Shown here: one piece after another, positions 1 through 8,860 of the stretch
Layout: each line of letters starts with the position of its first letter
Position numbering within the stretch: position 1 is the first letter of the stretch
The notes under the pieces: generated by a model
Told to the model about the DNA's origin: nothing
The model's input: the letters and a program-made list of their open reading frames with translations, nothing else
Databases searched by the model: none
DNA from: Rheinheimera faecalis
Lineage (GTDB): Bacteria > Pseudomonadota > Gammaproteobacteria > Enterobacterales > Alteromonadaceae
DNA length: 64,000 bases
Assembly: GCF_021290965.1 (NCBI RefSeq)
Contig: NZ_JAJOYT010000006.1
Location: 62,001-126,000, forward strand
Direction: 5' to 3'
Position numbers and translations under genes: made by a program

Positions 1-247
1 TCAGCTTAGCTATCCAGCGAAAGCCAACCACACTGCGCAGTGTTTTGACCAGGCTGTTGTGGCGCAGCTGAAACAGACAACCCACGCTAAAACTCAATAT
101 CAAGCCGGGTGTAGAGCCTATAAATGCCAGCGTACTTTGCGACAGTTGCTGTTTTCTGAGCAGCAGCTCCTGTTGCTGTAGCTGGCTTTGTTCTGTCAGG
201 ACAGCCAGCTTTACTTGCTGCTTTTTAATGAGCTGTTGGATCAGCAT
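1..247 (-). CDS. YqjK-like small protein (partial, runs off left edge)
   Basis: Reading leftward from an ATG at 247 gives 82 open codons with no stop before base 1, so the gene is cut by the window edge. A good ribosome site (GGAGGA) lies just upstream of the ATG. The start overlaps the last 23 nt of the YqjE gene, which indicates translational coupling. The product is Gln/Leu/Lys-rich with a likely amphipathic first half and a short hydrophobic stretch around residues 44-60. Position after yqjD and yqjE matches yqjK of enterobacteria, but the sequence itself is too short and degenerate for a firm family call. Confidence 0.6.
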   Translation of the reverse strand, partial: MLIQQLIKKQQVKLAVLTEQSQLQQQELLLRKQQLSQSTLAFIGSTPGLILSFSVGCLFQLRHNSLVKTLRSVVGFRWIAKL

Positions 248-713
248 TTTTGTCCTCCGGTTTGGCAGCAAAAAACAAAAGACGTAATTGCTGTAAGGTA
301 TTTGAAAAGCCCACTTGCGACAACACATAACCCAGGCTGCGCCAACACCAAAACAATAAGCCAAACTGCAACAGCACTAAAGCCGCAGCAGTAATAAGCA
401 CAGAGCTGCTTAACTGAAATAACAGATATCCCAGCAGCAACAAAATACTGCCCCAAAGCAAAATCAAACCAGCGCCAAAACAGACCACCAGAGCAGCAGC
501 TATGGTCAGGCTGCGTCCGGTAAGTTGCCATTCTGCTTTAGCTATTTGTCCTGTCAGTTTTAACTGATCGGCGTAAGCCTGTTTGACTGAATGACCAAGA
601 GCGGCCAGATGTGCCAGTTGATCCAAAGCCTGTTCCGCGCTTTGACTCAGGGCAGCCGGTGCAGGCTGCCCTGGTTTTTGCGCAGGAGCTTCAGAGCTTT
701 CGCGATGTTGCAT
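225..713 (-). CDS. yqjE: YqjE/phage-holin-like membrane protein
   Basis: A 162-residue protein with a polar, Gln/Ala-rich N-terminus (1-60) and two long hydrophobic helices at about 68-100 and 105-128. This fits the holin superfamily III/YqjE inner-membrane family, which is about this size. It follows a yqjD-type gene and overlaps a yqjK-like gene, as in enterobacteria. Function is not well established; the family is associated with stationary phase and envelope stress, which is family knowledge rather than anything seen here. The ATG at 713 has a moderate AAGG ribosome site. Confidence 0.75.
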   Translation of the reverse strand: MQHRESSEAPAQKPGQPAPAALSQSAEQALDQLAHLAALGHSVKQAYADQLKLTGQIAKAEWQLTGRSLTIAAALVVCFGAGLILLWGSILLLLGYLLFQLSSSVLITAAALVLLQFGLLFWCWRSLGYVLSQVGFSNTLQQLRLLFFAAKPEDKNADPTAH

Positions 714-750
714 AGATCCGCCTTGCTGGAGTCGTGCTTAATTTAAAAGC

Positions 751-1074
751 TTAGTTACGACGCAGTAAAGCAGTCAGCAATACACCAGCAGCAAAGGCTA
801 TACCAGCTGTGGCAAGCGGGTTCTGTGCTGCAAACTCACGGGTTTTACTGTAAGACATTTGCAGTTGCTGTTTAATTTCTTCCTGCTTATGCGACAGCGT
901 TTCCTGCGAGCTGGCTGCAGTTTTGCGAAGTGTATCTTCTGCTACAGCGGCTTTAATAGCGACGGCATCCACTGCATGATGTGCCGCTTCAATAGCTTTT
1001 TCCGTCACTGGCGAATTTAACGCGCTGTTGCTTTTCGTCTTCGCTTGTTCTGTTGCACTTTGTGAAGTAGCCAT
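751..1074 (-). CDS. yqjD: YqjD/ElaB-type DUF883 membrane-anchored protein
   Basis: A 107-residue protein beginning MATSQSATEQ. It has a long Ala/Gln/Glu/Lys-rich helical region (about 25-80) and a C-terminal hydrophobic anchor of about 18 residues ending in basic residues (LLRRN), the hallmark of the DUF883 (YqjD/ElaB) family. YqjD of E. coli binds ribosomes and tethers them to the inner membrane in stationary phase. The ATG at 1074 was chosen because AAGGAG lies 7-8 bases upstream; an upstream in-frame start at 1128 has no such site. It is the first gene of the yqjDEK-like operon. Confidence 0.8.
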   Translation of the reverse strand: MATSQSATEQAKTKSNSALNSPVTEKAIEAAHHAVDAVAIKAAVAEDTLRKTAASSQETLSHKQEEIKQQLQMSYSKTREFAAQNPLATAGIAFAAGVLLTALLRRN

Positions 1075-1279
1075 AATAAATCTCCTTGGTGAACATTGTG
1101 AAATACAGCAAGAGGCTGTACTTTGCATCTTAATTAAAGCACTGGTTGTGCCAAATTGATATAAATCAACAAAAACAGTGGTTTATCAATTTTTCATACG
1201 TGGCGCGGCCACTGGTAAACTGTAGAACTTACCCGTTGCTGGTAATTTTTACATGCCGGTAGAGTGGCTTTATCCGGCA

Positions 1280-1315
1280 AAAAATAAAAAAGCCGGGGCA
1301 TTTTGGGCCCCGGCC
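1280..1315 (-). terminator. Rho-independent terminator of the TonB receptor gene
   Basis: On the minus strand an 8-bp GC-rich stem (GCCGGGGC pairing with GCCCCGGC, arms 1292-1299 and 1307-1314) with a 7-nt loop is followed by a run of T, just downstream of the receptor stop codon. Confidence 0.85.
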
Positions 1316-1335
1316 TTGTGTCACTCTGAATTAAC

Positions 1336-3675
1336 TTAGAAATCCAGTTTTAATGTCACAGTCGCAGTACGTTCAGCACCTAAGTAATAAGCGCCTTCCT
1401 GACCGCCAGCTAAGTAATCTTCGTCGTTCAGGTTGTTCAGCACTAGTGAAAGGTCTATGCCTTTAAACATGTCTTTAGACGACAAATCTTTGCTGTAACC
1501 GACGTAGAAATCCATCACTGTAGAAGCTGGGATTTCATCTTTGTTGCCCCCTAAAGCAGCGCCAAAGTAAGTGTCAGTGCGCTTGGCCGTTAAACCTGCA
1601 CGGTAAGCGTCACCCTGATAACGCAGTGATAAGCTCAGCATAGTTTCTGGTGAGCCTGCTACTTTATTACCTTCGAAAATAGCAGCCGGGTTTATCGCTG
1701 GCTTTCCGTCCGGGCCTAATACTACATTGCCATCTTCATCCAGCACTTGAGAGTTAATGGTCTGGCTGTATTGTGCGTTATTGCTGGTAAAGGCACTGTA
1801 GATGCTCCAACCTTGCATAAATTCCCAGTTTAAGCTGGCTTCTAAACCGTTCGACTCAATGCCACCTACGTTGACATAAGTACCGTCTAACTCGTTCAGG
1901 TAATCCGGGCCACCGCCATTCGCGCCAGGCTGCAGGAAGGTGATACGGTTATCAAACTGCACGTCGTAATAGGTGAAAGACAGGCTTAAGTCATCGCCAA
2001 AATAACGTAAACCTAAGTCGATGTTTTCCGCAGTTTCAGCTTCCAGTGAGCCAAAATCCTGATCAGTTTCTAAAATCGCATCGCTGATGGCTTTGAAGTT
2101 TTCAGCATAACCACCAAATACTTCGTAGCTTTCGTTTAAGCGATAGACAAAACCCAGGCTTGGTAATAAATCTGAATCACTGTCGAGCTTGCCTTCGTTA
2201 CCTGCAACTATATTGTCTTTGCGGCTTACATCCACATAAAACTGTTTCACGCCTAACGTGACTGTTAAGTCGTTCCAGTTGATTTGATCCTGCAGGTAAA
2301 TTTTCTGTGTGTCAGTTTCATAACTACGATCGTAATGCACCCAGTACGGCTGATTGTCGAAATAGTGATACTGTTTCGGGTCAATCACGTTGTGCCAGTC
2401 GCGGCTTTCGTCACGGTCCTGCTGTTCCAGCCAGGCACCTAAACGCAGCTCATGGTTTTCCATCGCCCATTTGAGTTCTGACGTCAGGCCGTAACGGTCT
2501 TTTTCATAGTGGGTATGGCGGTAAGAAGATACGCGGGTCGCACCTGTTAAATCAGCAGTAGGATCCAGAATAGGCTGACCTGCGGCATTGACATACTGGT
2601 AAGGCGTTAAAGTACCGTTGCCTGTGCCACGGCTGACGCGGTTACCGGCGGCATCTTCCACATACACCTGATACGGAGGCATCCAGTCACCACGACCTGA
2701 TTGCATATGCACATAAGGCGTCACTGTCAGGTTCAGGCTGTCGGATAGGTCGGTATCAATTTTGACGTAGGTGAAGCTGTTTTCGCGCAAGGTAGACCAA
2801 ACTTCAGCAAAGTTTTGATCGATATCCGGGTTACCTGTCCAGACGTTAGTCAGACGATCCCACTCTGGATTTTCGAAAAACTGAGCTAAAGAGACGGTGT
2901 TGTAGTTGTCTTCTTCAGCGTCATCGTATGAAAAACGCGCTGTAATAGTAGTATTTTCCAGTTCAGTCACAGTTTTGACTTCACCGTGCAAACGGTCGGT
3001 AAAACCATTGCTACCTGAACCTATCCATCTGTTGTTAAAGCTATCAGACAAGCTGAAATAGGCTGTGGTATTGCCACCAATCTGGCCAGTATCAAAACGG
3101 GTGTAATAACGGCGGGCATTATGATCGCCACCTGTTACACCTACTGACAGGTTTTCTTCGGCCAACGGGTTATTAGACACAAAGTTTAAGGTTCCGCCCA
3201 GCGCATCTAATGAAGCTGAAGCTATGTCAGATGTGCCCTGGCCCACTTCTACATAAGCGGTGTTTTCTGTGTCCAGGTAACGGTTGGCTTTACTGCCACC
3301 GCCATAACCTGAGCCACCATTAGGTAAACCGTCTACCGTAATACCCAGTTGTTGCTCGTTCAGGTTGACGTTAAAACCGCGCATGGAGATGGTTGTTGAC
3401 CAGTCGTCACCACCAAAAGCGTCGCCTTGGCCTACGCTAATACCAGGTAACTGGCTGACTAAATCCAGCACGTTGCCTATTGGAGCTTTGGTATTTTTAA
3501 TGGCTTCGTCTGTACTGTTATTGGCATAACTGATGCGTTTGCCGGTAATGGCCAACACTTCGACTTCCTGCTCTTCAGCTGCAGCAACTGCGGCTTCTTC
3601 TGCGACAACGGATGCCGATAAACCTAAGGCTGAACTCACTGCCAAAGCGAGCAGATGTTTGTGATGTAATGCCAC
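1336..3675 (-). CDS. TonB-dependent outer-membrane receptor
   Basis: About 779 residues. A signal peptide ending SVVA is followed by a TonB-box-like acidic stretch, a plug domain (about 60-180; NTKAPIGNVLDLVSQLPGISV and an SMRGF motif) and a 22-strand beta-barrel ending in LKLDF, with the terminal Phe typical of outer-membrane proteins. It should import a large ligand such as a siderophore or oligosaccharide using TonB energy; the ligand cannot be read from sequence. The start is uncertain: GTG at 3675 has GGAG six bases upstream, whereas ATG at 3687 has no ribosome site. The gene is isolated, with its own terminator. Confidence 0.88.
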   Translation of the reverse strand: MALHHKHLLALAVSSALGLSASVVAEEAAVAAAEEQEVEVLAITGKRISYANNSTDEAIKNTKAPIGNVLDLVSQLPGISVGQGDAFGGDDWSTTISMRGFNVNLNEQQLGITVDGLPNGGSGYGGGSKANRYLDTENTAYVEVGQGTSDIASASLDALGGTLNFVSNNPLAEENLSVGVTGGDHNARRYYTRFDTGQIGGNTTAYFSLSDSFNNRWIGSGSNGFTDRLHGEVKTVTELENTTITARFSYDDAEEDNYNTVSLAQFFENPEWDRLTNVWTGNPDIDQNFAEVWSTLRENSFTYVKIDTDLSDSLNLTVTPYVHMQSGRGDWMPPYQVYVEDAAGNRVSRGTGNGTLTPYQYVNAAGQPILDPTADLTGATRVSSYRHTHYEKDRYGLTSELKWAMENHELRLGAWLEQQDRDESRDWHNVIDPKQYHYFDNQPYWVHYDRSYETDTQKIYLQDQINWNDLTVTLGVKQFYVDVSRKDNIVAGNEGKLDSDSDLLPSLGFVYRLNESYEVFGGYAENFKAISDAILETDQDFGSLEAETAENIDLGLRYFGDDLSLSFTYYDVQFDNRITFLQPGANGGGPDYLNELDGTYVNVGGIESNGLEASLNWEFMQGWSIYSAFTSNNAQYSQTINSQVLDEDGNVVLGPDGKPAINPAAIFEGNKVAGSPETMLSLSLRYQGDAYRAGLTAKRTDTYFGAALGGNKDEIPASTVMDFYVGYSKDLSSKDMFKGIDLSLVLNNLNDEDYLAGGQEGAYYLGAERTATVTLKLDF

Positions 3676-3890
3676 GTGGAACTCCATTTTGTTGTTTGAA
3701 TTGAAGAAAACGCCATTATTCTGGAGAGGTCTGATGACATTGCAGTGAAAGGTCGATGACAAAATGAAGTAATTCAGATGTAAGTTTTATGAAAACAGAA
3801 TTGTCTGATTTATGGCCTGGACAAAGAAAAAACTGGAGTTTGAACAGGAGTTTAGCCTATGCTGAAGTTCGGTTGTAGAAGGTGAGTTCG

Positions 3891-4619
3891 ATGCAACAAC
3901 TGCTGTATCTGGGATTGATCTGTGTTGCCTTCATGGCTGCTCCTGCAAAGGCGCAGCAGCTGCAGCTTTTAGTTGGGGTGGAAAAACCTCCTTATATAAA
4001 AATGGCAACTCAAACTGGCTACGAACTGGAATTACTCAGTGCTGTGGTTAAACGTATGGGCTTTGATAGCCAGTTTATCCATGTACCCAACGGCAGGTTA
4101 TTTACTTTATTTGAAGACGGCCAGGCCGATTTAGTGTCTTTGCAGCGCAGCACCCCACAGGGCTTTTTTGCCACCCAATCTTATATCAGTTACCAGAATA
4201 TTGTGATCGTCCGCAAAGATCTGCATAAAGAGTTGTTAAGTCTTACTGATCTGATTGGCCTTCGTGTAATGGCTTTTCAAAATGCCCGCCAGTTTTTACC
4301 GCCTGACTATGTAGAAGCAACCACGAAAACAGCCAGTTATCTGGAAGTGGTGGATCAACATCAACTGCCGGCATTGCTGTTAAAGAATAGGGTGGATGTA
4401 TTGGTGATGGACAGAAATATCTTTTTGCATTACTACCGCCAAACCGCCCCCAATGACGATAGTTTAAAGATCCTGAACTTCTTTCAGGTGAATCACTACC
4501 ATATGTTAGCCCGCACCCCTGAAGTCGCAGAACGCTTTAACCAGGCACTGGCTGAAGTGAAGCAATCGGAGCTATTTAGCCAACTGCAGCTAAAGTATTT
4601 TGCGGAGTTGAATCAGTAG
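3891..4619 (+). CDS. Periplasmic substrate-binding protein (SBP_bac_3 family)
   Basis: A 242-residue protein with a signal peptide (cleavage after PAKA) followed by the family 3 solute-binding fold. It contains the VGVEKPPYIK-type first strand, the GYELELLSAVVKRMGF segment and a C-terminal lobe. There are no ABC permease genes nearby, so it may be an orphan binding or sensor protein; this lone type is frequent in Alteromonadales. The ATG at 3891 is preferred over GTG 3882 because AGGTGA sits about five bases upstream. Ligand unknown, probably amino-acid-like. A second orphan of this type lies at 32219-33004. Confidence 0.78.
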   Translation: MQQLLYLGLICVAFMAAPAKAQQLQLLVGVEKPPYIKMATQTGYELELLSAVVKRMGFDSQFIHVPNGRLFTLFEDGQADLVSLQRSTPQGFFATQSYISYQNIVIVRKDLHKELLSLTDLIGLRVMAFQNARQFLPPDYVEATTKTASYLEVVDQHQLPALLLKNRVDVLVMDRNIFLHYYRQTAPNDDSLKILNFFQVNHYHMLARTPEVAERFNQALAEVKQSELFSQLQLKYFAELNQ

Positions 4620-4653
4620 GGGAATTTTATATTGATAACATGAGGAAGCATCC

Positions 4654-5058
4654 ATGCACCGCCAAACACTTACCTTACTTTTCACCCTAAGTTTACTCGC
4701 AGCCTGCGATAAAGCTGCTCAAACGCCGTCAGCAGCTCTGACCGAAAACACCACAGCGCCGAATTCTGCGGTGACCGAGAAGAGGGCAGCGGATGCTTGG
4801 CTTGGCAAGTGGACTGGGCCTGAAGGCACTTATCTTGAAATTTTAGAAGAGGGTGATAAATACAAAGTTGCGATCCGTGATCTCGATACTGTCCGTACCT
4901 TTGATGCTGTCAGTACTCAAAGCGGACTCAGTTTCCAACGTAACGGCATCACAGAAAGCATAACGCCGGGATCTGGACCAGATACAGGTATGAAGTGGTT
5001 GATGGACAAGTCAAACTGCCTGGTCGTTAAGGTTGGAGAAGGCTATTGCCGCGGCTGA
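4654..5058 (+). CDS. Small lipoprotein, function unknown
   Basis: A 134-residue protein with a lipoprotein signal ending LLAAC, so Cys18 is the likely acylated residue. It is followed by a low-complexity Ala/Thr/Ser linker (to about 47) and a small globular domain containing WLGKWTGPEGTYLEILE. That segment resembles lipocalin-like or copper-resistance-type beta-barrel lipoproteins, but I cannot assign a family. Two cysteines near the C-terminus (SNCLVVKVGEGYC) could form a disulfide. The ATG has GAGGAAG upstream. Confidence 0.7.
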   Translation: MHRQTLTLLFTLSLLAACDKAAQTPSAALTENTTAPNSAVTEKRAADAWLGKWTGPEGTYLEILEEGDKYKVAIRDLDTVRTFDAVSTQSGLSFQRNGITESITPGSGPDTGMKWLMDKSNCLVVKVGEGYCRG

Positions 5059-5192
5059 TTAAAATCTGTGCTCAGGTGCTAGCCAGCGCCCCTGGATTGT
5101 TTTAATGAAGTTGATGAGTTTTCATAGTGTTGATGGCCAGCTATTCTGACTAGGGTTACAGCCCTGATCATTCACCATCACGGATTATTTGT

Positions 5193-5609
5193 ATGACTGA
5201 AAACAAAACCAAAGCCACAGACGCCAGTATCAGTGATTACATAGCTTCAAGAGCCCAAGCGCAACAAGGCAACGATTGTCATGCTTTGATGGCTTTGCTT
5301 GAACAACTGACAGGGCAGTCTGCAAATATGTGGGGACCGAGCATAGTGGGTTATGGTTCCTACCGCTACATCTACGACAGTGGGCGCAGCGGAGAAGCTC
5401 CTTTAACTGGATTTGCCATTCGTGGCCGGGATCTGGTGCTTTATCTGTCGGTGGATAGTGAGGAACAACAGGCTTTATTGACCAGACTGGGCAAGCACAA
5501 AATGGGTAAGTCTTGCCTGTACTTTAAGCAGTTGGCTGATCTTGATAGCTCTGTGCTTGAACAGCTGATTGCGGGTTCAATCAATGAGTTAAGGCAGCGT
5601 TACGGCTAA
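5193..5609 (+). CDS. DUF1801 domain protein
   Basis: A 138-residue cytoplasmic protein. After a short Lys/Thr-rich N-terminus it shows the YdhG-like/DUF1801 pattern: MWGPSIVGYGSYRYIYDSGR around 47-67, then GFAIRGRDLVLYL and the KHKMGKSCLYFKQLADLD segment near the C-terminus. Members are small single-domain proteins of unknown biochemical role. The reading frame is isolated between a lipoprotein and a DUF4174 gene on the same strand. Confidence 0.8.
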   Translation: MTENKTKATDASISDYIASRAQAQQGNDCHALMALLEQLTGQSANMWGPSIVGYGSYRYIYDSGRSGEAPLTGFAIRGRDLVLYLSVDSEEQQALLTRLGKHKMGKSCLYFKQLADLDSSVLEQLIAGSINELRQRYG

Positions 5610-5654
5610 CATGAGCAATGACCCCAAAGCTGCTCTTACTGTTATGGAGTCAGG

Positions 5655-6071
5655 ATGAATTACTTCACTAAAATTCTTTTGCTTTGCTTTAGTCTCTCCG
5701 CCCACAGCACTGAGCCTTCCAAGCTTTCTGATCTTCGTCTTTTGCAGTGGAAAAACCGGATTATCCTGGTGAATAACCTTCATAACCAAGATGCCGTGTT
5801 GGCTCTTTTTGAGCAAAACAAAAAAGAAATCAATGAGCGGGATATTATCTGGTTTGTGTTTTCTGGGGATGAAGCCCACACCAATTATCAGGGCGCGTTG
5901 TCAGACGATTTTATCGCCAAAACCAGAAACAGCTACCAGCTTGAGCCCGGAAAAATCATGCTGATTGGTAAAGATGGTGGCCTGAAGTTTTTGCTCGACC
6001 GTATGGATTTAGAGGCGATATTTACAGAAATTGACGCTATGCCGATGCGGCAAAACGAGATGGTGCATTAA
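5655..6071 (+). CDS. DUF4174 exported protein
   Basis: A 138-residue protein with a short signal peptide (MNYFTKILLLCFSLSAHS) and the DUF4174 fold: LSDLRLLQWKNRIILV near the start, a central ERDIIWFVFSG strand, then IMLIGKDGGLKF and a C-terminal EIDAMPMRQNEM motif. The layout resembles thioredoxin-like folds without a CxxC. Function unknown. The ATG has GGAGTCAGG upstream, and a bidirectional terminator follows. Confidence 0.82.
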   Translation: MNYFTKILLLCFSLSAHSTEPSKLSDLRLLQWKNRIILVNNLHNQDAVLALFEQNKKEINERDIIWFVFSGDEAHTNYQGALSDDFIAKTRNSYQLEPGKIMLIGKDGGLKFLLDRMDLEAIFTEIDAMPMRQNEMVH

Positions 6072-6116
6072 GTGTGGCAACAGGTGGTTGAACGCTTTGA
6101 TGTACGGCCTGACATT

Positions 6117-6142
6117 AAAAAAGGACCCGAAGGTCCTTTTTT
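6117..6142. terminator. Bidirectional terminator between converging genes
   Basis: AAAAAAGGACC, a CGAA tetraloop region and GGTCCTTTTTT form a stem flanked by A and T runs on either side. It can therefore serve both the DUF4174 gene (+) and the S10 peptidase gene (-). Confidence 0.85.
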
Positions 6143-6155
6143 AAATAATTTCAAA

Positions 6156-7694
6156 TCAATACTTAGCGCTTTGATCCGGCTTAGGTAAAGTGGCTTTGAT
6201 AAAGTCACGTAAGTCCTGGTTTGACTGACGTAAGTCGTCGTAACGCAGGTACATCATATGACCGCTACGGTAGCCCTTGAAGCTTAATCTGTCTTTCATT
6301 TTGCCACTTGGGTCCAGCTGCCACATATTGTATTTGGCATCAAAATAGTTGGTGGCGCCGTCGTAATAACCTGACTGAGTCATCACATGCAGGTAGGGGT
6401 TTTGAGCCATGGCCTGACGCAGGTTTTCGCCTGTATTGTCATTGCTTCTGTCCCACGGGTGCACGTTACCGAACATATTGTATTTCACGTCGGTTTTGTA
6501 ATTCAGCTCGTTTTTCAGGTAGTTATTAATAGCTGGAGTAAAAGAGTGCAGCCATGAGGTCAGCTCGGCGTTGTAATCCGGCTCTGAGCCTGCATCTTTT
6601 TTGTCGATACCCAAATAACGTGAATCTAAACGGCCGACGGTCTGGCCACGCTCACGCAGCAATTCTTTCCAGAAAAAGTCGGTATTAATATCCAGATTAT
6701 TTTGCAGCACAGCTTTGACAGATAAACCTGAATACTTCGCAACTTGCTCGGCAATTTGTTGTTTTTCAGCTTGAGGTAAAGAGTTGCCTTTAGCTAAAGC
6801 CGGCAGGTAGGTATTGAGCGTAAACTCTTCTACTTCTGGCAGATAGTCGGTTAAGTCTTTTTGCTGTAAATCGCTACTGAGCGCCTTGTGATACCAGGCT
6901 GTGGCAGCAAAGTACGGCAGGCGGTTTGCAACATCAACTGGGCCATCACGTTTAATACCTATCTCTGTAGGAGATACCAGCACTACGCCGTTTAAGTACA
7001 TCCACTGCTGGTTTTGCAGCGCTAAAGCTAAACCCGACACTCGTGTTGTGCCGTAGCTTTCGCCTATCAGGTACTTAGGGGATTCCCATCTGTTGTAGCG
7101 GCTGACAAAGGTATTCACCCACTCGGCCAGGTATTTGATATCCGCGTTGACACCAAAAAACATTTTTTGTTGCTGATCCTGGCTTGGCATTTTGCCATCT
7201 TTACCAGGTAATACGCGGGAATAGGCTGTGTTCACAGGGTTTACAAAAACGATGTCGGCTGTGTCCAGCACTGAATAAGGGTTTTGTTTTACGCCATAAG
7301 GTTGCAGTGGGTAGCCTTCGCTATCTACATTCAGCGCTTTAGGGCCAGTGTAAGCAATTTGCATCCAGACTGAAGCAGAACCCGGGCCGCCATTAAAAGA
7401 AATCAGCAGAGGGCGGCTTTTTCTGTCTTTTACATCCTGACGTTCGTAATAGGTATAAAAAATAGCGGCTGTAGGCTCGCCTTGTTCATTCCAGACAGGC
7501 TGAGTGCCGGTGTAGGCTTTGTAACTGAAGTCATTATCCAGCACTGTTGTTTCATGTTCTGTCACAACGACTGAATCGGCGTCTATTTGTACTGTGGTGC
7601 TTTTTGCGGCTTTGGCGTCTTCGGCCTGAACTGCAAGGCTTAAACTGGTTGCACTCAGACATAAGCTGAGCAACAGAAGTGGACTGATTTTCAT
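6156..7694 (-). CDS. Secreted S10 family serine carboxypeptidase
   Basis: A 512-residue protein. A signal peptide (cleavage after AVQA) is followed by an alpha/beta-hydrolase peptidase domain. It has the oxyanion segment FNGGPGSASVW (around 100), the nucleophile in GESYGTTR (around 215; the family usually has GESYGG) and a catalytic His in YRSGHMMY near the C-terminus. It should release C-terminal residues from peptides in the periplasm or outside the cell. ATG 7694 has AGGA upstream; the upstream ATG at 7709 does not. No operon partners. Confidence 0.88.
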   Translation of the reverse strand: MKISPLLLLSLCLSATSLSLAVQAEDAKAAKSTTVQIDADSVVVTEHETTVLDNDFSYKAYTGTQPVWNEQGEPTAAIFYTYYERQDVKDRKSRPLLISFNGGPGSASVWMQIAYTGPKALNVDSEGYPLQPYGVKQNPYSVLDTADIVFVNPVNTAYSRVLPGKDGKMPSQDQQQKMFFGVNADIKYLAEWVNTFVSRYNRWESPKYLIGESYGTTRVSGLALALQNQQWMYLNGVVLVSPTEIGIKRDGPVDVANRLPYFAATAWYHKALSSDLQQKDLTDYLPEVEEFTLNTYLPALAKGNSLPQAEKQQIAEQVAKYSGLSVKAVLQNNLDINTDFFWKELLRERGQTVGRLDSRYLGIDKKDAGSEPDYNAELTSWLHSFTPAINNYLKNELNYKTDVKYNMFGNVHPWDRSNDNTGENLRQAMAQNPYLHVMTQSGYYDGATNYFDAKYNMWQLDPSGKMKDRLSFKGYRSGHMMYLRYDDLRQSNQDLRDFIKATLPKPDQSAKY

Positions 7695-7924
7695 AGATTT
7701 CCTGATCATAGTCTTGTTGTTTTAGTTCAGCCTATTGTTTAACTCACAAGTAGCAAAATAACCACCGGGCTTGAGACTAATAACAAAGATTCAGGTTAAA
7801 AGGAAAGATGGCTTTGTCTGTTGCTCCGCACTTCTTGCCTAAAAGTCCATTTGAGTAGTGCGGCTCATGCAGGTGCTGTAATCTGCTTTTATACTGCGTT
7901 TGAGAATGTGTAGAGGAGTGAAGT

Positions 7925-8827
7925 GTGAGCAATTTAATCGAGCAGCAACTTGAACAGCTAAAAGCCCAACTTATGCCTCATATGCCAGCCTTTGGCAGCA
8001 TGGACAGCATTCTTCCGGATCTGGTTTTGTACCGCAGTGAAGTGACGACTGAGATCACTCCTGTTATTTATGAACCTTCTTTATGCATTATGCTGCAGGG
8101 TGAAAAAGAGGTTTATCTTAGCAATGACCGAATTGTCTATGACCCCTTAAGTTACTTGCTGGTGCCAGTGACAGTGCCTGCTAGTGGTAAAGTAACCAAA
8201 GCTAGTCCAAAAACGCCTTATCTTGCACTTCGATTAACCATAGATTTAAAAGAATTGGCTGATTTAGTCATTGATTTGGGGGGCAGAGTAGAGCGTAGCA
8301 AGGAGCAGGTGAAGGCTATATCTGTTGGACGGGTGGATGAGGGATTATTGTCCGCCATAGCCCGTCTGTTGCAGTTGCTGGATAAACCTTCCGATATCCC
8401 CGTGCTTTATCCACTGCTTAAACGTGAAATTTTATACCGCTTATTATTGGGCGATTTAGGCAGTCAGTTGCGTGATTTTATGCTGCTGGACAGTCAGAGT
8501 CACCGTATTAGTAAGGTCATTGAAGTACTGCGGAAAAAATACAATGAACCGCTGCGGATTAAAGATCTGGCTGACGAAGTGCATTTAAGTGAGTCAGCTT
8601 TATTTCAGGCTTTTAAGGCGGTGACAGGTATGTCCCCTTTACAGTATCAGAAGAAATTACGTTTGAACGAAGCGCGCCGTATTATGTTGCATGAAGGCAT
8701 AGAAGCGGCCACAGCCAGTTATAAAGTAGGTTACGAAAGCCCATCGCAGTTTAGTCGTGAGTACAGCCGTTTATTTGGCGCACCGCCTAAAGCTGATATA
8801 GAAAGAGTGCGTTTGCAGGGCAGCTAA
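7925..8827 (+). CDS. AraC-family transcriptional regulator (AraC_N type)
   Basis: A 300-residue protein. An N-terminal cupin-like AraC_N domain (about 20-175; IYEPSLCIMLQGEKEV) is followed by two helix-turn-helix motifs in the C-terminal third (RIKDLADEVHLSESALFQAFK, then the TASYKVGYESPSQFSREYSR segment). The GTG start is supported by GAGGAG a few bases upstream. The neighbours, a divergent S10 peptidase and a convergent alpha-amylase, do not identify the target. Homologues often control adjacent dehydrogenases, which are absent here. Confidence 0.87.
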   Translation: MSNLIEQQLEQLKAQLMPHMPAFGSMDSILPDLVLYRSEVTTEITPVIYEPSLCIMLQGEKEVYLSNDRIVYDPLSYLLVPVTVPASGKVTKASPKTPYLALRLTIDLKELADLVIDLGGRVERSKEQVKAISVGRVDEGLLSAIARLLQLLDKPSDIPVLYPLLKREILYRLLLGDLGSQLRDFMLLDSQSHRISKVIEVLRKKYNEPLRIKDLADEVHLSESALFQAFKAVTGMSPLQYQKKLRLNEARRIMLHEGIEAATASYKVGYESPSQFSREYSRLFGAPPKADIERVRLQGS

Positions 8828-8853
8828 CGGGTCAGAGCCTTGGCTCTGACCCG
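8828..8853. repeat. GGGTCAGAG palindrome, copy 1
   Basis: A perfect 12-bp inverted repeat (CGGGTCAGAGCC / GGCTCTGACCCG) with a 2-nt loop. It begins one base after the AraC stop codon and sits between two converging genes. Same family as the hairpins at 22568, 22651 and 61179. Confidence 0.8.
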
Positions 8854-8860
8854 AATTAGG